Below, in pieces: positions 21,571-37,288 of a stretch of DNA of 64,000 nucleotides. Made by a program: the position numbers and the translations under genes. The notes below the pieces were generated by a model, which did no database searches, had not been told where the DNA came from, and was given only the letters and a program-made list of their open reading frames with translations. The DNA lies in contig NZ_BSFK01000004.1 of the NCBI RefSeq assembly GCF_027922305.1, positions 1-64,000 on the forward strand, written 5' to 3'. This DNA is from Methylopila jiangsuensis. Lineage in GTDB: Bacteria; Pseudomonadota; Alphaproteobacteria; Rhizobiales; Methylopilaceae. Positions within the stretch are counted from its first letter, which is position 1. The number at the start of each line of letters is the position of its first letter.

Positions 21571-22053
21571 ATGCGCCAGTTCGATCTTTCGCCCCTCTAC
21601 CGCTCCACCGTCGGCTTCGACCGGCTGTTCTCCCTGCTCGACGGCGTCGCCGGCGGCTCCGAGTCCGCGCCCGGCTATCCGCCCTACAACATCGAGCGCA
21701 CCAGCGAGAACGCCTACCGGGTGACGGTGGCCGTCGCCGGCTTCGCGGAGTCCGACCTCTCCATCGAGGTCAAGGAGAACGCGCTCACGGTGCGCGGCGA
21801 GAAGACACAGGATGAGCGCCGCGGCGAGCTTCTGCATCAGGGCATCGCCGCCCGCGCCTTCGAGCGCCGCTTCCAGCTCGCCGACCATGTGCAGGTGACC
21901 GGCGCGAGCCTCGAGAACGGCCTGCTCCATATCGACCTCGTGCGCGAGGTGCCGGAAGCCAAGAAGCCGCGCGTCATCGCCATCGGTTCGGGCGCGAAGC
22001 CCGCCGCGATCGACGCAAGGGCCCATGAGCCGGAGCCGGCGGAAGCCGCCTGA
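21571..22053 (+). CDS. Hsp20 family small heat-shock protein
   Basis: This 160-residue chaperone of the alpha-crystallin type (IbpA-like, class A of Hyphomicrobiales) binds unfolding proteins in the cytoplasm. The N-terminus FDLSPLYRSTVGFDRLFSLLD and YPPYNIERTSENAYRVTVAVAG mark the family. The alpha-crystallin core runs from about residue 35 to 135 with GIAARAFERRFQLADHVQV, and the C-terminal I-x-I anchor appears as RVIAIG. The ATG at 21571 is chosen because the ribosome site AAGGA, itself folded in the upstream hairpin, precedes it by 9 bases. Heat control by RNA melting is likely. A strong terminator follows. Confidence 0.95.
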   Translation: MRQFDLSPLYRSTVGFDRLFSLLDGVAGGSESAPGYPPYNIERTSENAYRVTVAVAGFAESDLSIEVKENALTVRGEKTQDERRGELLHQGIAARAFERRFQLADHVQVTGASLENGLLHIDLVREVPEAKKPRVIAIGSGAKPAAIDARAHEPEPAEAA

Positions 22054-22083
22054 CCGGCGGATTCCGCGACGCTCTCTCTGCGC

Positions 22084-22117
22084 GGGCGCCCCGGGTCTCC
22101 GGGGCGCCCTTGTTTTT
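22084..22117 (+). terminator. Terminator of the Hsp20 gene
   Basis: A perfect 11-bp stem (22084-22094 with 22099-22109, 4-base loop) is followed by TTGTTTTT. It lies 31 bases after the Hsp20 stop codon. Confidence 0.92.
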
Positions 22118-22488
22118 GGCGTTCGCTCCCGTTCCACGCCGCTTCTCGCGCCATTCGCTTGGGCAACAAACCGCTCCATCGCGAACGAGAGCAATTCCAG
22201 ATGTTGCGGCAAACGGGCCTCTGCGCTGCATAAAACGGCTTTGGAGCCGTTCTAGACGCTTGTGCCGGGGCTCCAAGTCTGACATGGTGCGGGCGCAATA
22301 GGACAGCATGCCTGTCCATTTGCATGACGGCGGCGTTCCTTATTCACTCAAGAACGGTTCCAAGCCGCGCATCCCGGAAGGGACGGCGGATCGGAGCCGG
22401 TCGCGCAGTCTGCGGAACACGTCGTCGCCCATCACGGAACGCATCGCCGCGCTCGGCCTCGCCGACCGGCGCCATCATGGGGTTCGCC
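22118..22488. other. 371-base gap before gltB
   Basis: I see no gene here. A 7-bp stem with a 4-base loop (22234-22240 with 22245-22251) and a short repeat around 22301-22316 are the only structures seen. The gltB promoter should lie here, but no convincing consensus boxes were found. The gltB frame is open back to 22324 without family homology. Confidence 0.5.
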
Positions 22489-27216
<4,728 letters not shown>

Positions 27217-27241
27217 TCCGCGCCGCGTCACGCGACATCGT

Positions 27242-27275
27242 GGCCCCGGACGACCGCAAGGCTCGCTCCGGGGCC
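27242..27275 (+). other. Hairpin in the gltB-gltD gap
   Basis: A 9-bp perfect stem (27242-27250 with 27267-27275) with a 16-base loop and no U-run lies in the 182-base gap. It may be an RNA processing or stability element setting relative levels of the two subunits. Confidence 0.4.
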
Positions 27276-27398
27276 GTCATCAGGATTAAGCTCCGTTCAA
27301 GGCATGGTTCCGGCGGCCCCGCGCGAGGCGGCGCACGGTCCGGAACGCCGCGGCGGGCGCGCTAGCGACAAGGGCCTCCTGCGGGAGGAGACCAGACG

Positions 27399-28823
27399 AT
27401 GGGCAAGGTCACAGGTTTTCTTGAGATCGACCGGCAGGAGCCGCGCTATCAGCCGGCGTCGGACCGCATCCGCCATTACCGCGAGTTCACGCTGCCGCTG
27501 ACCGACGGCGAGGTGGAGAAGCAGGCCGCGCGCTGCATGGATTGCGGCATCCCGTTCTGCCACGGCCCGCAGGGCTGCCCGGTGAACAACCAGATCCCGG
27601 ACTGGAACGACCTCGTCTACCACGACGACTGGGAGGAGGCGGCGCGCAACCTGCACTCCACCAACAACTTCCCCGAGTTCACCGGTCGCATCTGCCCCGC
27701 CCCCTGCGAAGAGGCGTGCACGCTGAACCTCGAGGACATCCCGGTCGCCATCAAGACCGTGGAGCAGGCGATCGCGGACAAGGCCTGGGCCAGCGGCTGG
27801 ATCAGGCCCGAGCCGGCGGACGTGAAGACCGGCAAGTCGGTCGCGGTCGTGGGCTCGGGTCCCGCCGGGCTCGCCGCCGCTCAGCAGCTCGCCCGCGCCG
27901 GCCACGACGTCCATGTCTATGAGCGCGAGCCCAAGGCCGGCGGCCTGCTGCGCTACGGCATCCCGGACTTCAAGATGGAGAAGAGCCACATCGACCGCCG
28001 GGTGGCGCAGATGGAGGCCGAGGGCGTCACGTTCCACTACGGCGTGAACGTGGGCCGCGACCTGCCGGTCTCCGAGCTGAACCAGAAGCACGACGCGGTG
28101 CTGTTCGCCGGCGGCGCCGAGAAGCCGCGCGACCCGCAGCTTCCCGGTCAGGAGCTGAAGGGCGTGCACAACGCCATGCCCTATCTGGTGCAGCAGAACC
28201 GCCGCAACGGCTTCGAGAACCACATCCCGGAAGAGACCGTCGAGGCCTCCGCCAGGCATGTGGTGGTCATCGGCGGCGGCGACACCGCGTCCGACTGCGT
28301 GGGCACCGCCTTCCGCCAGGGCGCCATCGCGGTGACGCAGCTCGACATCCGGCCCGTGCCGCCGAAGGTCGAGGACAAGCTGCTGACCTGGCCTTACTGG
28401 CCGACCAAGTTCCGCACCTCCTCCTCCCAAGCGGAGGGCGCGGAGCGCGAGTTCGCCGCGGTCACGCTCGGCATCGAGGGCAAGAACGGCAGGGTGACCG
28501 GCGTCCGCTGCGCCCGCGCCGACGCCAAGCGCCAGCCGATCCCCGGCACCGAGTTCGTGATCAAGGCGGATCTGGTGTTCATCGCGCTCGGCTTCGTCAG
28601 CCCGGTGCATGAGGGGCTGGTGGAGCAGTCGGGCGTGGCGCTGGACAAGCGCGGCAACGTACTGGCCGACGAGCAGAGCTACGTCACCTCCAACCCGAAG
28701 GTGTTCGCGGCCGGCGACATGCGCCGCGGCCAGTCGCTGGTGGTGTGGGCCATCCGCGAGGGCCGTCAGGCCGCCCACGCCATCGACGCCTATCTGATGG
28801 GCTCCAGCGCGCTGCCGCGCTGA
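27399..28823 (+). CDS. gltD: Glutamate synthase (NADPH) small subunit
   Basis: This is the beta subunit of GOGAT. It takes electrons from NADPH through FAD and passes them to the large subunit. The 474-residue protein has the N-terminal 4Fe-4S cysteines ([16 protein letters not shown] and CPAPCEEAC), the FAD motif [19 protein letters not shown] and the NADPH motif [14 protein letters not shown]. The C-terminal [19 protein letters not shown] binds FAD. The start [15 protein letters not shown] is the family standard, with GGGAGGAG upstream. It is the second gene of gltBD. Confidence 0.97.
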   Translation: MGKVTGFLEIDRQEPRYQPASDRIRHYREFTLPLTDGEVEKQAARCMDCGIPFCHGPQGCPVNNQIPDWNDLVYHDDWEEAARNLHSTNNFPEFTGRICPAPCEEACTLNLEDIPVAIKTVEQAIADKAWASGWIRPEPADVKTGKSVAVVGSGPAGLAAAQQLARAGHDVHVYEREPKAGGLLRYGIPDFKMEKSHIDRRVAQMEAEGVTFHYGVNVGRDLPVSELNQKHDAVLFAGGAEKPRDPQLPGQELKGVHNAMPYLVQQNRRNGFENHIPEETVEASARHVVVIGGGDTASDCVGTAFRQGAIAVTQLDIRPVPPKVEDKLLTWPYWPTKFRTSSSQAEGAEREFAAVTLGIEGKNGRVTGVRCARADAKRQPIPGTEFVIKADLVFIALGFVSPVHEGLVEQSGVALDKRGNVLADEQSYVTSNPKVFAAGDMRRGQSLVVWAIREGRQAAHAIDAYLMGSSALPR

Positions 28824-28873
28824 GGCCCGCGGGCCCGATCCGCCGCTCGGCCTTCGGGCCGCGCCTGAACACG

Positions 28874-28905
28874 ATGGCCCGGTCCCGATGGAGCGGGCCA
28901 TTTTC
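28874..28905 (+). terminator. Probable terminator of gltBD
   Basis: An 8-bp stem (28874-28881 with 28894-28901) with a 12-base loop is followed by a short TTT run. It lies 50 bases after the gltD stop. Confidence 0.6.
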
Positions 28906-29008
28906 GTGCGCGGCGTCGCGCCGTCGCCCGAGACGGCCCGCGTCGACGGTTCGCGGGAGATCGCGCAGGCAGAGGGCGGGGGGGATGCAGGTTCAGCCCG
29001 GGGCCAAA

Positions 29009-29047
29009 CAAAAAAGGCGTCCGACCCCGGGGGAAAGGTCGGACGCC
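29009..29047 (-). terminator. Intrinsic terminator, minus strand, downstream of lolA
   Basis: An 11-bp perfect stem (29037-29047 with 29016-29026) with a 10-base loop is followed on the minus strand by six U residues (A29010-A29015). It lies 175 bases beyond the lolA stop, an unusually long 3' region. Confidence 0.88.
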
Positions 29048-29222
29048 CGCGCTTGACGCGCTTTGTGCCGGCGCGTGATGGCCGGCGCCACGAAGCCTCT
29101 TACGCACCCCGCGACGGGGGAAACGCGGAGAGCGTCGGTTCAGCCTCGCTCGACCAGCGAGATGGTCATGGCCCCGCCTTTCGTCAAGGACACGACGGCG
29201 TGACCCTGAGAAAAATTCGGCC

Positions 29223-29930
29223 TCACCGGGGGCCGCCGCGCACCACGCCCTGCCGGTTGATGCGGAACACCCGCGGGTCTGGCTTGCGGGCGGTGTCGAT
29301 GCTGTCGAGGGCCACGGTGGTCTCGCCGCCGCGGGCGTCGGTGACGGTCCAGGACTGCAGCTTGTAGTCGGCTCCGCCGAACATGAGCTGGAGCTGGGAC
29401 TTGCCGCCGATGGCGCGCTTCTCCTCCAGGATCACGGACACGATCTCCGGGTCCTGAAACACCCCGATCACGTTGGCGTCCTGCAGAAGGTCGATGCGCT
29501 TCTGCAGCAGGAAGCGCAGCGGCGTCTGGCTGAGCGGATAGAGGTCCTGGGTGTTGAGCTTGCGGTTGCGCACCGCGACCGAGTCGCCGTCCGAGATGAT
29601 TTCGAGCTGGCTCGGGGCCGCGTACTGGAACCGTATCTTGCCCGGCTTGTCGAGATAGAGCGTCCCATTGGTGCGCCGCCCGTCCGGGCCGACCTGGGTG
29701 AAGTTCGCCACCATGGTCTGGATCGAGTTCACATAGTCGCTGATGCGGCCGAGCGTGGCGCGCTGGGCGGCGTTGAGCTTCGCCACCGGCACGCCGCGGT
29801 TGGCGGCCGCGGGCTGGATCAGGCTCGCGGGCGGCGGCGGCACGTCCGTCATGTTGGTCTGCTGCGCCAGCGCGGGGGAGGCGGCGGCGAGGCCGAACAG
29901 GACAGCGGCGGACAGGCGGAGACGGGACAT
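29223..29930 (-). CDS. LolA-family outer-membrane lipoprotein carrier protein
   Basis: This 235-residue periplasmic protein has a clear signal peptide (MSRLRLSAAVLFGLAAASPALAQ). The mature domain follows the LolA pattern: SIQTMVANFTQVGPDGRRTNGTLYLDKPGKIRFQYAAPS, DGDSVAVRNRKLNTQDLYPLSQTPL and LMFGGADYKLQSWTVTDARG. LolA proteins shuttle lipoproteins from the LolCDE complex to the outer membrane; in alphaproteobacteria this protein is the general carrier. The frame is open upstream of the chosen ATG, but homology begins there. It is downstream of a UbiH-type gene on the same strand, 127 bases away. Confidence 0.9.
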   Translation of the reverse strand: MSRLRLSAAVLFGLAAASPALAQQTNMTDVPPPPASLIQPAAANRGVPVAKLNAAQRATLGRISDYVNSIQTMVANFTQVGPDGRRTNGTLYLDKPGKIRFQYAAPSQLEIISDGDSVAVRNRKLNTQDLYPLSQTPLRFLLQKRIDLLQDANVIGVFQDPEIVSVILEEKRAIGGKSQLQLMFGGADYKLQSWTVTDARGGETTVALDSIDTARKPDPRVFRINRQGVVRGGPR

Positions 29931-30057
29931 CGTGACGGCGGCCTCGTGAGACAGGGACGCGCATGAAGGCGCGGCGCAGGAAGCTAGCGCCGCGGGCGCT
30001 GAGGTCGAGCCGGGACGTGAACGGAGCTTCGTGGCGATTTCAGGTTCGGCCGAGCGG

Positions 30058-31257
30058 TCACAGTCCGGAGGCGGCCGCCACGATGCGGCGCTTGAGGGCG
30101 GGCGCGCGGTCCACAAGCCCCATGCCCACGTCACGCAGCGGCCGGGCGAGGTTGGTCGCGAACAGGCGGTAGAGCCCGTCCATGGCGGTGGCGAAGCCCG
30201 CCACCTCGAAGCGGCGGGCGCTCTCATAGGCGCCGAGCGTCGCGGGGGCGCCCAGATCCTCGCCCGCGCGGGCGGCGGCGCTCAGGACGCGGGTCAGCGC
30301 CGCCACGTCGCGCAGGCCGAGATTGAGGCCCTGGCCCGCCAGCGGATGCACCACATGGGCGGCGTCGCCGATCAGCGCCACCCGCCGCCCCACGAAGCTG
30401 CGGGCCAGCAGGAAGCGCAGCGGAAACGCCCCGCGGGGGCCGGCGAGGGCGAGCCGGCCGAAGTCCGGTCCGGCCCGCTTCGCGGCCTCGGCCAGAAAGG
30501 CGTCGTCGTCGAGCGCGGCCATGTCCGCGGCCGTGGCGCGGCGCTCGCTCCACACCAGCGACGAGCGGTTTCCGGCGAGCGGCAGCATGGCGAAGGGGCC
30601 GCCCGGCAGGAAGTGCTGCACCGCCACGTCGCCATGGGGCGCCTCATGGGCGAGCGTCGCCACCAGCGCGGTCTGGTCGTAGGGGAAGGCGCTGACCGCG
30701 ATCTTCTCCCGGGCGCGCACGCCGGAGCGGGCGCCGTCGGCCGCGACCAGCAGGCGCGCGCGGGTTTCGTCCCCGCCGTCGAGGCGGAGCGTGACGACGC
30801 CCGTGGAGGCGGCGTGGGACCGGATGGCGCGGGAGACGAAGGTCACGCCCAACGCTTCGGCCCGGGCGGCGAGCGCGGCGCGCAGGTCCGTGTCGAAGAC
30901 CATGTGGGCGAAAGGCTCGTCCGCCGGCAGGTCCCGCCCGAGCTCCAGAAAGGTCGGGCGCAGGGCGTCGTCGAGCCGGCTGTCGGTGATCCTGAGGCCG
31001 GCCACCGGATGGGCGTCCGCCGGCCAGGCGCCGGCGCGCTCCAGCAGGCGGCGGCCGTCCGCGGCGATCATGGTGGCGCGGCCGTCGTCGCGCGCCGCGC
31101 CAAGCGTCGGATCGAACGCCGCGACCCGGACGCCCGCGCCCAGCTCCGTCTTCAGCGCCACGGCGAGGGCGAGTCCCGCCGCGCCGGCGCCGGCGATGGC
31201 GATGTCATGGACGGGAGCGGCGGCGGAGCGGGCGGGCGCGGTCATGGGTCCTGTCAT
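30058..31257 (-). CDS. UbiH/COQ6-family FAD-dependent hydroxylase
   Basis: This flavoprotein monooxygenase, about 399 residues, is of the family that hydroxylates the ubiquinone ring. It has the FAD motif AGAGAAGLALAVAL, the DG motif region VAADGARSGVR, and the UbiH signature GDAAHVVHPLAGQGLNLGLRD. The exact ring position (UbiH, UbiF, UbiI or the broad-range UbiL/M types) cannot be told from sequence alone. Two ATGs are possible, at 31257 and 31245; neither has a strong ribosome site. The open frame continues far upstream, antisense to tesB, and is not coding there. It is divergent from tesB. Confidence 0.9.
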   Translation of the reverse strand: MTGPMTAPARSAAAPVHDIAIAGAGAAGLALAVALKTELGAGVRVAAFDPTLGAARDDGRATMIAADGRRLLERAGAWPADAHPVAGLRITDSRLDDALRPTFLELGRDLPADEPFAHMVFDTDLRAALAARAEALGVTFVSRAIRSHAASTGVVTLRLDGGDETRARLLVAADGARSGVRAREKIAVSAFPYDQTALVATLAHEAPHGDVAVQHFLPGGPFAMLPLAGNRSSLVWSERRATAADMAALDDDAFLAEAAKRAGPDFGRLALAGPRGAFPLRFLLARSFVGRRVALIGDAAHVVHPLAGQGLNLGLRDVAALTRVLSAAARAGEDLGAPATLGAYESARRFEVAGFATAMDGLYRLFATNLARPLRDVGMGLVDRAPALKRRIVAAASGL

Positions 31258-31359
31258 AGCATGGCGGCCGCGCTTCGGGACGACGGTTCGACGCGGGTTC
31301 GGGTTGACGCGCGCCCGGCGCCGGCCATCACTCCAGACCTGAACCGTGAAGGAGCCGCC

Positions 31360-32220
31360 ATGTCCGCCGTCGCCGATCTGCTCAGGATCCTCGATCTGGA
31401 GCCGCTGGAGCGCAACCTGTTCCGGGGCCTGAGCCCCCAGACCAACTGGCAGCGCGTGTTCGGCGGCCAGGTGGTGGGGCAGGCGCTGGTGGCCGCGACC
31501 CGCACCGTGGACGGCCGCCCGCCCCATTCGCTCCACGGCTATTTCATGCTCCCCGGCGATCCCAAGGCCCCGATCATTTACGAGGTCGACCGCATCCACG
31601 ACGGCCGAAGCTTCGTCACGCGGCGGGTGAACGCGATCCAGCACGGGCAGGCGATCTTCTCCATGGCCGCCTCCTACCACCGGGACGAGGAGGGCTATTC
31701 CCACCAGATGGACATGCCCGACACGCCGAAGCCGGATCAGCTTCCCAGCGAACAGGCGCTGAAGGAGCAGCTGATGCCCACCATGCCGGAGGCGATCCGG
31801 TTGTATTTCGAGCGCGAACGCCCGATCGAGCTGCGCCACGCCGACCCCATGCGCTTCCTCGACGGCAAGCCCCGGCCGCCGTTCCAGAGCGTCTGGATCC
31901 GCGCCACCGCGCCCCTGCCGGACGATCCCGCCATCCACCAGTGCGTGCTGGCCTACGCCTCCGACATGACGCTGCTGGACACGGCGCTGGTCGCCCACGG
32001 CGACACGGTGTTCTCCGGCGACATCATGGCCGCGAGCCTCGACCACGCGCTGTGGTTCCACCGGCCGTTCCGGGCCGACGAATGGCTGCTCTACACCCAG
32101 GACAGCCCCTTCGCCGGCGGCGCCCGCGGTCTGACCCGAGGACGCATCTACACGGAAGGCGGCGAACTGGTGGCCTCCGTGGCGCAGGAGGGGCTGATCC
32201 GGCGACGCCGGCGCGGCTGA
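31360..32220 (+). CDS. tesB: Acyl-CoA thioesterase II
   Basis: This 286-residue double-hotdog enzyme hydrolyses medium- and long-chain acyl-CoA to free acid and CoA. Family blocks are FRGLSPQTNWQRVFGGQVVGQAL, HSLHGYFMLPGDP, and the second hotdog with ASLDHALWFHRP. The catalytic residues expected for TesB are visible: Asp in YASDMTLLDTAL and Gln in VASVAQEGLIR. AAGGAG five bases before the ATG at 31360 is a strong ribosome site and settles the start against a much longer open frame. It is divergent from the UbiH-type gene. Confidence 0.94.
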   Translation: MSAVADLLRILDLEPLERNLFRGLSPQTNWQRVFGGQVVGQALVAATRTVDGRPPHSLHGYFMLPGDPKAPIIYEVDRIHDGRSFVTRRVNAIQHGQAIFSMAASYHRDEEGYSHQMDMPDTPKPDQLPSEQALKEQLMPTMPEAIRLYFERERPIELRHADPMRFLDGKPRPPFQSVWIRATAPLPDDPAIHQCVLAYASDMTLLDTALVAHGDTVFSGDIMAASLDHALWFHRPFRADEWLLYTQDSPFAGGARGLTRGRIYTEGGELVASVAQEGLIRRRRRG

Positions 32221-32239
32221 TTCCCCGAGCGGCAGCGTC

Positions 32240-32887
<648 letters not shown>

Positions 32888-32942
32888 GCGCCTCAACCGC
32901 GCCCTCCTCAACATATTTCGACGACTTCGGGAGTCTAGCTCG

Positions 32943-34283
32943 ATGAAACTCGGTTCCGTGCTCCGCTGGGGAGCCCCGGCGCTGGCCGCCGGATTGATGA
33001 TGTCCGCCGCGGCTTTCGCGCAGGACGCCGCCGCGCCGGCCGCCGCCGCGCCCACGGTCGACAAAGGCGACGTCGCCTGGATGATCGTGTCGTGCGTCCT
33101 CGTCCTGTTCATGACCATCCCCGGCCTCGCGCTGTTCTACGGCGGCCTCGTCCGCGCCAAGAACATGCTGTCGGTGCTCATGCAGGTCTCGGCCATCGCC
33201 TGCCTGATGATGGTGGTCTGGATCGTTTACGGCTACAGCCTCGCCTTCAGCGGCGGCAACGCCTTCATCGGCGACTTCGGCAAGATCTTCCTCTCCGGCG
33301 TGACGTCCGAGTCGCTGGCCGACACGTTCACCGACGGCGTGAAGATCCCCGAATACATCTTCATCGCCTTCCAGATGACCTTCGCGGCCATCACCCCGGC
33401 CCTGATCATCGGCGCCTTCGCCGAGCGCATCAAGTTCTCGGCGGTGCTGCTGTTCTCGGTGCTCTGGGTCACCTTCTGCTACTACCCGATCGCGCACATG
33501 GTGTGGGCGTCGAACGGCATGATCTTCAACTGGGGCGCGCTGGACTTCGCCGGCGGCACGGTGGTGCACATCAACTCGGGCGTCGCGGCGCTCGTGGGCG
33601 CGCTCGTCATCGGCAAGCGCGTGGGCTACGGCAAGGACATCATCGCTCCGCACTCGCTGCCGCTGACCCTGATCGGCGCCGGCATGCTGTGGGTCGGCTG
33701 GTTCGGCTTCAACGCCGGCTCCAACCTCGAGTCGAACGCGGGCACCACGCTCGCGGTGCTGAACACCTTCGTCGCCACCGCCGGCGCGGGCCTCGCCTGG
33801 ATGTTCGTGGAATGGGCCGCCAAGGGTAAGCCCAGCATGCTGGGCCTCGCCTCCGGCATCGTGGCCGGCCTCGTGGCCATCACCCCGGCCGCCGGCGTCT
33901 CCGGCCCGATGGGCGCTCTGGTCCTCGGCGCGGTCGCCGCGGTGGTCTGCTTCATCTTCTGCACCACGGTGAAGAACGCACTCGGCTATGACGACAGCCT
34001 GGACGTGTTCGGCATCCACGGCGTGGGCGGCATCGTCGGCGCCATCGGCACCGGCATCGTCGTCAGCCCGGCGCTGGGCGGTGTCGGCGTCGACGGCTAC
34101 GCCATGGCGAGCCAGGTCGTGACCCAGATCAAGGCCGTCGCCGTCACCATCGTGTGGACCGGCGTGGGCAGCTTCATTCTCTACAAGATCGTGGACGTGC
34201 TGGTCGGCCTCCGCGTCTCGGTGGAGGAGGAGCGCGAGGGCCTCGACCTCATCTCCCACGGCGAGCGCGCCTACCACAGCTGA
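32943..34283 (+). CDS. amtB: Ammonium transporter
   Basis: This 446-residue Amt/Rh channel imports ammonium across the inner membrane. An N-terminal signal peptide (LAAGLMMSAAAFAQ) is followed by an Ala/Pro linker and eleven transmembrane helices. Recognisable blocks are FYGGLVRAKNMLSVLMQ, AFAERIKFSAVLLFS, DFAGGTVVHINSGVAALVGA with the first pore histidine, and DVFGIHGVGGIVGAIGTGI with the second. The C-terminal cytoplasmic tail VSVEEEREGLDLISHGERAY is the segment contacted by GlnK. It lies 55 bases after glnK and is followed by a terminator. Confidence 0.97.
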   Translation: MKLGSVLRWGAPALAAGLMMSAAAFAQDAAAPAAAAPTVDKGDVAWMIVSCVLVLFMTIPGLALFYGGLVRAKNMLSVLMQVSAIACLMMVVWIVYGYSLAFSGGNAFIGDFGKIFLSGVTSESLADTFTDGVKIPEYIFIAFQMTFAAITPALIIGAFAERIKFSAVLLFSVLWVTFCYYPIAHMVWASNGMIFNWGALDFAGGTVVHINSGVAALVGALVIGKRVGYGKDIIAPHSLPLTLIGAGMLWVGWFGFNAGSNLESNAGTTLAVLNTFVATAGAGLAWMFVEWAAKGKPSMLGLASGIVAGLVAITPAAGVSGPMGALVLGAVAAVVCFIFCTTVKNALGYDDSLDVFGIHGVGGIVGAIGTGIVVSPALGGVGVDGYAMASQVVTQIKAVAVTIVWTGVGSFILYKIVDVLVGLRVSVEEEREGLDLISHGERAYHS

Positions 34284-34309
34284 GCGGATCCGCTCCTTCA
34301 CGCGACGCG

Positions 34310-34340
34310 AAAGGCCCCGGTTTCCGGGGCCTTTCTTTTT
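34310..34340 (+). terminator. Terminator of glnK-amtB
   Basis: An 11-bp perfect stem (34310-34320 with 34324-34334), a 3-base loop and a following CTTTTT run lie 26 bases after the amtB stop. The remaining 240 bases up to ftsK hold no gene that I can see. Confidence 0.93.
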
Positions 34341-34581
34341 GCGGGCCGGCCGCCCCTTGGCGCTCTTGGGGAATTCCACGCCTGCGGCCGCTCCGGCGGC
34401 GAGAAGTAAGCGCCTCTTAACCCTCCCGCTTTACCTTTCGGGGAAGAACCGGCCGAAGTGTCGATCAAGCGTTCATGAGGTTGGCGTCGTTGATGCGGGT
34501 GTGGTGTGAGGACAGGGCCGCGGCGAAACGCGGCCGTCGCTGCGGCGGCGCGCGGACCCCCGCGCGGATGGGAGCGTGACC

Positions 34582-37212
34582 ATGCGCACGCTGAGGACCA
34601 CGCGCTCCCGCGGTTTCCAGCCCGTCGCGATGCTGCCGGACTCGCTGCGCGAGGCGTTGGCGCGCCGCGCCGTCGAGCTCGGCGGGCTGACGCTGGTCGG
34701 CCTTGGCGCGCTCGCCGCCGTGGCGCTCGCCACCTGGTCGGTGCAGGATCCGAGCCTCAGCCACGCCACCGACGCGCCGATCCACAACATGGTCGGCCCC
34801 GCCGGCGCGGTGGTGGCCGACCTGCTCACCCAGCTGTTCGGGCTCGCCGCCGCCTTCTTCGTGCTGCCGGTGGCGATCTGGGGCTGGCGTCTGCTCACCC
34901 ACCGCGCCATCGAGCGCGAGAAGCTCAAGCTCGCGGCCTGGCCGATCTCCGCGGCGCTGCTGGCGGGGTTCGTCGGCTTCTTTCCGGCCTCGCCCGGCTG
35001 GCCGCTGCCCACCGGGCTCGGCGGCGTGCTGGGCGACCTGTTCACCATGGCCGCGGACGCAATCGGCTTCACCTCCGGCGTCGCGCGCATCGGCGCCGCC
35101 GCCATGCTGGGGCTGGCGGGCCTTGGCGCCTTCGCGGTCGCGATCGGCCTCATCGGCCCGGACGACGCGGCGGAGGACCTGGCGCCCGCGCCGCGCCGGG
35201 ACGGGCGGACCGAGCCGGTCCTGACCCATGCCCCCCGCCGTCCCGCGCCGCAGGTCGCCCCGCAGGCGCAGGACGACTACGACGACGGGGAGGACGACGA
35301 CCGCCGTCTGGTCTCGCTCGGCCTGCTGGTGCATTGGGGCCTGTCCGCCAGGGCGGCGCTCGGCCGGGCCGTGTCGCGCCGCGGGCCCGCCTCGAGCGAC
35401 GACGAGCGCGCGCTGTCGCGCATTCTGGAACGCGCCGCCGCCGCCGAGGACCGCGACGCCGAAGGCCCCGTGGCGCTGCGCCGGGAGCCCGGCTTCGACC
35501 GCCGCGACGCGCCGGACGAGCGCGGCCGGCGCGAGCCGGTGCTGGCGCCGTCGGTTCTCGGCGGCGCGCCGCAGCAGCTCGCGGGCGCCGAGCGTCCGGC
35601 CGGCCGGGTGGCGCCGGTTCCCGCCGCGCCCCGTCCGGGCCGCCGCATGGCGCGCGAGGCCCAGCCCGACCTGCTCGACCGCGACGGCTACGAGCTGCCG
35701 CCGCTGACGCTGCTCGCCGAGCCGAAGAAGAGCGTCGCCCCGCAGGCGAGCGCGGAGTCGCTGGAGCAGAACGCCCGCATGCTGGAGGAGGTGCTGCAGG
35801 ACTACGGCGTCCGCGGCGCCATCATCAACGTGAAGCCCGGTCCCGTGGTCACGCTCTACGAGCTGGAGCCCGCGCCCGGCATCAAGTCGAGCCGCGTGAT
35901 CGGCCTCGCCGACGACATCGCCCGCTCCATGAGCGCGGTGGCGGCGCGCGTGGCGGTGATCCCGGGCCGCAACGTCATCGGCATCGAGCTGCCCAACGCA
36001 AGGCGCGAGACCGTCTACCTGCGCGAGCTGCTGGCCTCGGCCGACTTCGAGAAGGCCAAGATGCGGCTGCCCTTGTGCCTCGGCAAGACCATCGGCGGCG
36101 AGCCGGTGATCGCGGAGCTCGCCCGCATGCCGCACCTGCTGATCGCCGGCACCACCGGCTCGGGCAAGTCGGTCGCCATCAACACCATGATCATGTCGCT
36201 GCTCTACCGGCTGAAGCCGGAGGAGTGCCGGCTGATCATGATCGACCCCAAGATGCTCGAACTCTCCATCTACGAGGGCATCCCCCATCTGCTGACGCCG
36301 GTGGTCACCGACCCGAAGAAGGCGGTGACGGCGCTGAAATGGGCGGTGCGCGAGATGGAGGACCGCTACCGCAAGATGTCCAAGCTCGGCGTGCGCAACA
36401 TCGACGGCTTCAACGCCCGGGCCGAGCAGGCGCTCGCCAAGGGCGAGGCCATCACCCGCACGGTGCAGACCGGCTTCGACAAGGACACCGGCGAGGCGGT
36501 CTACGAGCAGGAGGTGATGGAGATCGGCAAGCTGCCCTACATCGTCGTCATCGTGGACGAGATGGCCGATCTCATGCTGGTGGCGGGCAAGGAGATCGAG
36601 GGCGCGATCCAGCGTCTCGCCCAGATGGCGCGCGCCGCCGGCATCCACATCGTGATGGCGACCCAGCGGCCCTCGGTGGACGTGATCACCGGCACCATCA
36701 AGGCCAACTTCCCGACCCGCATCTCGTTCCAGGTGACGTCCAAGATCGACAGCCGCACCATCCTCGGCGAGATGGGCGCCGAGCAGCTTCTCGGTCAGGG
36801 CGACATGCTGCACATGGCCGGCGGCGGCCGCATCAGCCGCGTCCACGGGCCATACTGCTCGGATCAGGAGGTGGAGGACATCGTGGCGCATCTGAAGCGT
36901 CAGGGCCGTCCCGACTATCTCGACGCGGTGCTGGCGGACGAGGACGGCGAGACGGGCGAGGACGGCGCCGTGCTCGACAAGGGGTCCTTCGGCGACGAGG
37001 GCGGCGACGTTTACGATCAGGCGGTGCAGGTGGTGCTGCGCGACAAGAAGTGCTCCACCTCCTACATCCAGCGCCGGCTGCAGATCGGCTACAACCGCGC
37101 CGCCTCGCTGGTGGAGCGCATGGAGAAGGAAGGCGTGGTCGGCCCCGCCAACCACGCCGGCAAGCGCGAGATCCTGCTCGCGACCGAAGACCGCGACGAC
37201 GACGCGGCGTAA
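34582..37212 (+). CDS. ftsK: DNA translocase FtsK
   Basis: This septal DNA pump clears chromosome ends and activates XerCD at dif. The 876-residue protein has an N-terminal membrane domain with about four helices (residues 30-200) and an acidic, Pro/Arg-rich linker (about 205-390). The RecA-like motor has Walker [13 protein letters not shown] near residue 525 and Walker [13 protein letters not shown] near 655. The C-terminal gamma winged helix ([20 protein letters not shown]) reads KOPS sequences. The ATG at 34582 is preferred over the GTG at 34576 because GGAG at 34571 then has proper spacing. The linker is short, as usual outside enterobacteria. Confidence 0.95.
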   Translation: MRTLRTTRSRGFQPVAMLPDSLREALARRAVELGGLTLVGLGALAAVALATWSVQDPSLSHATDAPIHNMVGPAGAVVADLLTQLFGLAAAFFVLPVAIWGWRLLTHRAIEREKLKLAAWPISAALLAGFVGFFPASPGWPLPTGLGGVLGDLFTMAADAIGFTSGVARIGAAAMLGLAGLGAFAVAIGLIGPDDAAEDLAPAPRRDGRTEPVLTHAPRRPAPQVAPQAQDDYDDGEDDDRRLVSLGLLVHWGLSARAALGRAVSRRGPASSDDERALSRILERAAAAEDRDAEGPVALRREPGFDRRDAPDERGRREPVLAPSVLGGAPQQLAGAERPAGRVAPVPAAPRPGRRMAREAQPDLLDRDGYELPPLTLLAEPKKSVAPQASAESLEQNARMLEEVLQDYGVRGAIINVKPGPVVTLYELEPAPGIKSSRVIGLADDIARSMSAVAARVAVIPGRNVIGIELPNARRETVYLRELLASADFEKAKMRLPLCLGKTIGGEPVIAELARMPHLLIAGTTGSGKSVAINTMIMSLLYRLKPEECRLIMIDPKMLELSIYEGIPHLLTPVVTDPKKAVTALKWAVREMEDRYRKMSKLGVRNIDGFNARAEQALAKGEAITRTVQTGFDKDTGEAVYEQEVMEIGKLPYIVVIVDEMADLMLVAGKEIEGAIQRLAQMARAAGIHIVMATQRPSVDVITGTIKANFPTRISFQVTSKIDSRTILGEMGAEQLLGQGDMLHMAGGGRISRVHGPYCSDQEVEDIVAHLKRQGRPDYLDAVLADEDGETGEDGAVLDKGSFGDEGGDVYDQAVQVVLRDKKCSTSYIQRRLQIGYNRAASLVERMEKEGVVGPANHAGKREILLATEDRDDDAA

Positions 37213-37288
37213 GGTCCCGCGACGCCGCTTGCGCAACCGATCACGTTCAGGCTATGGCGGCCCGGATGCAACTTCCGGGAGCATGTCG

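Larger units (their letters stand above)
28824..29222. other. 399-base gap between gltD and lolA
   Basis: This convergent gap holds two terminators facing each other (28874-28905 on plus and 29009-29047 on minus). The 175 bases between the minus-strand terminator and the lolA stop contain no credible gene. The longest reading there is a 9-codon minus-strand peptide at 29140-29169, preceded by AAAGGCGGGG, which I do not call. Confidence 0.5.

Noticed and set aside
29140-29169. Nine-codon minus-strand peptide frame after lolA
   Set aside because: Too short to support without conservation or expression data; kept only as a comment in the gap entry.
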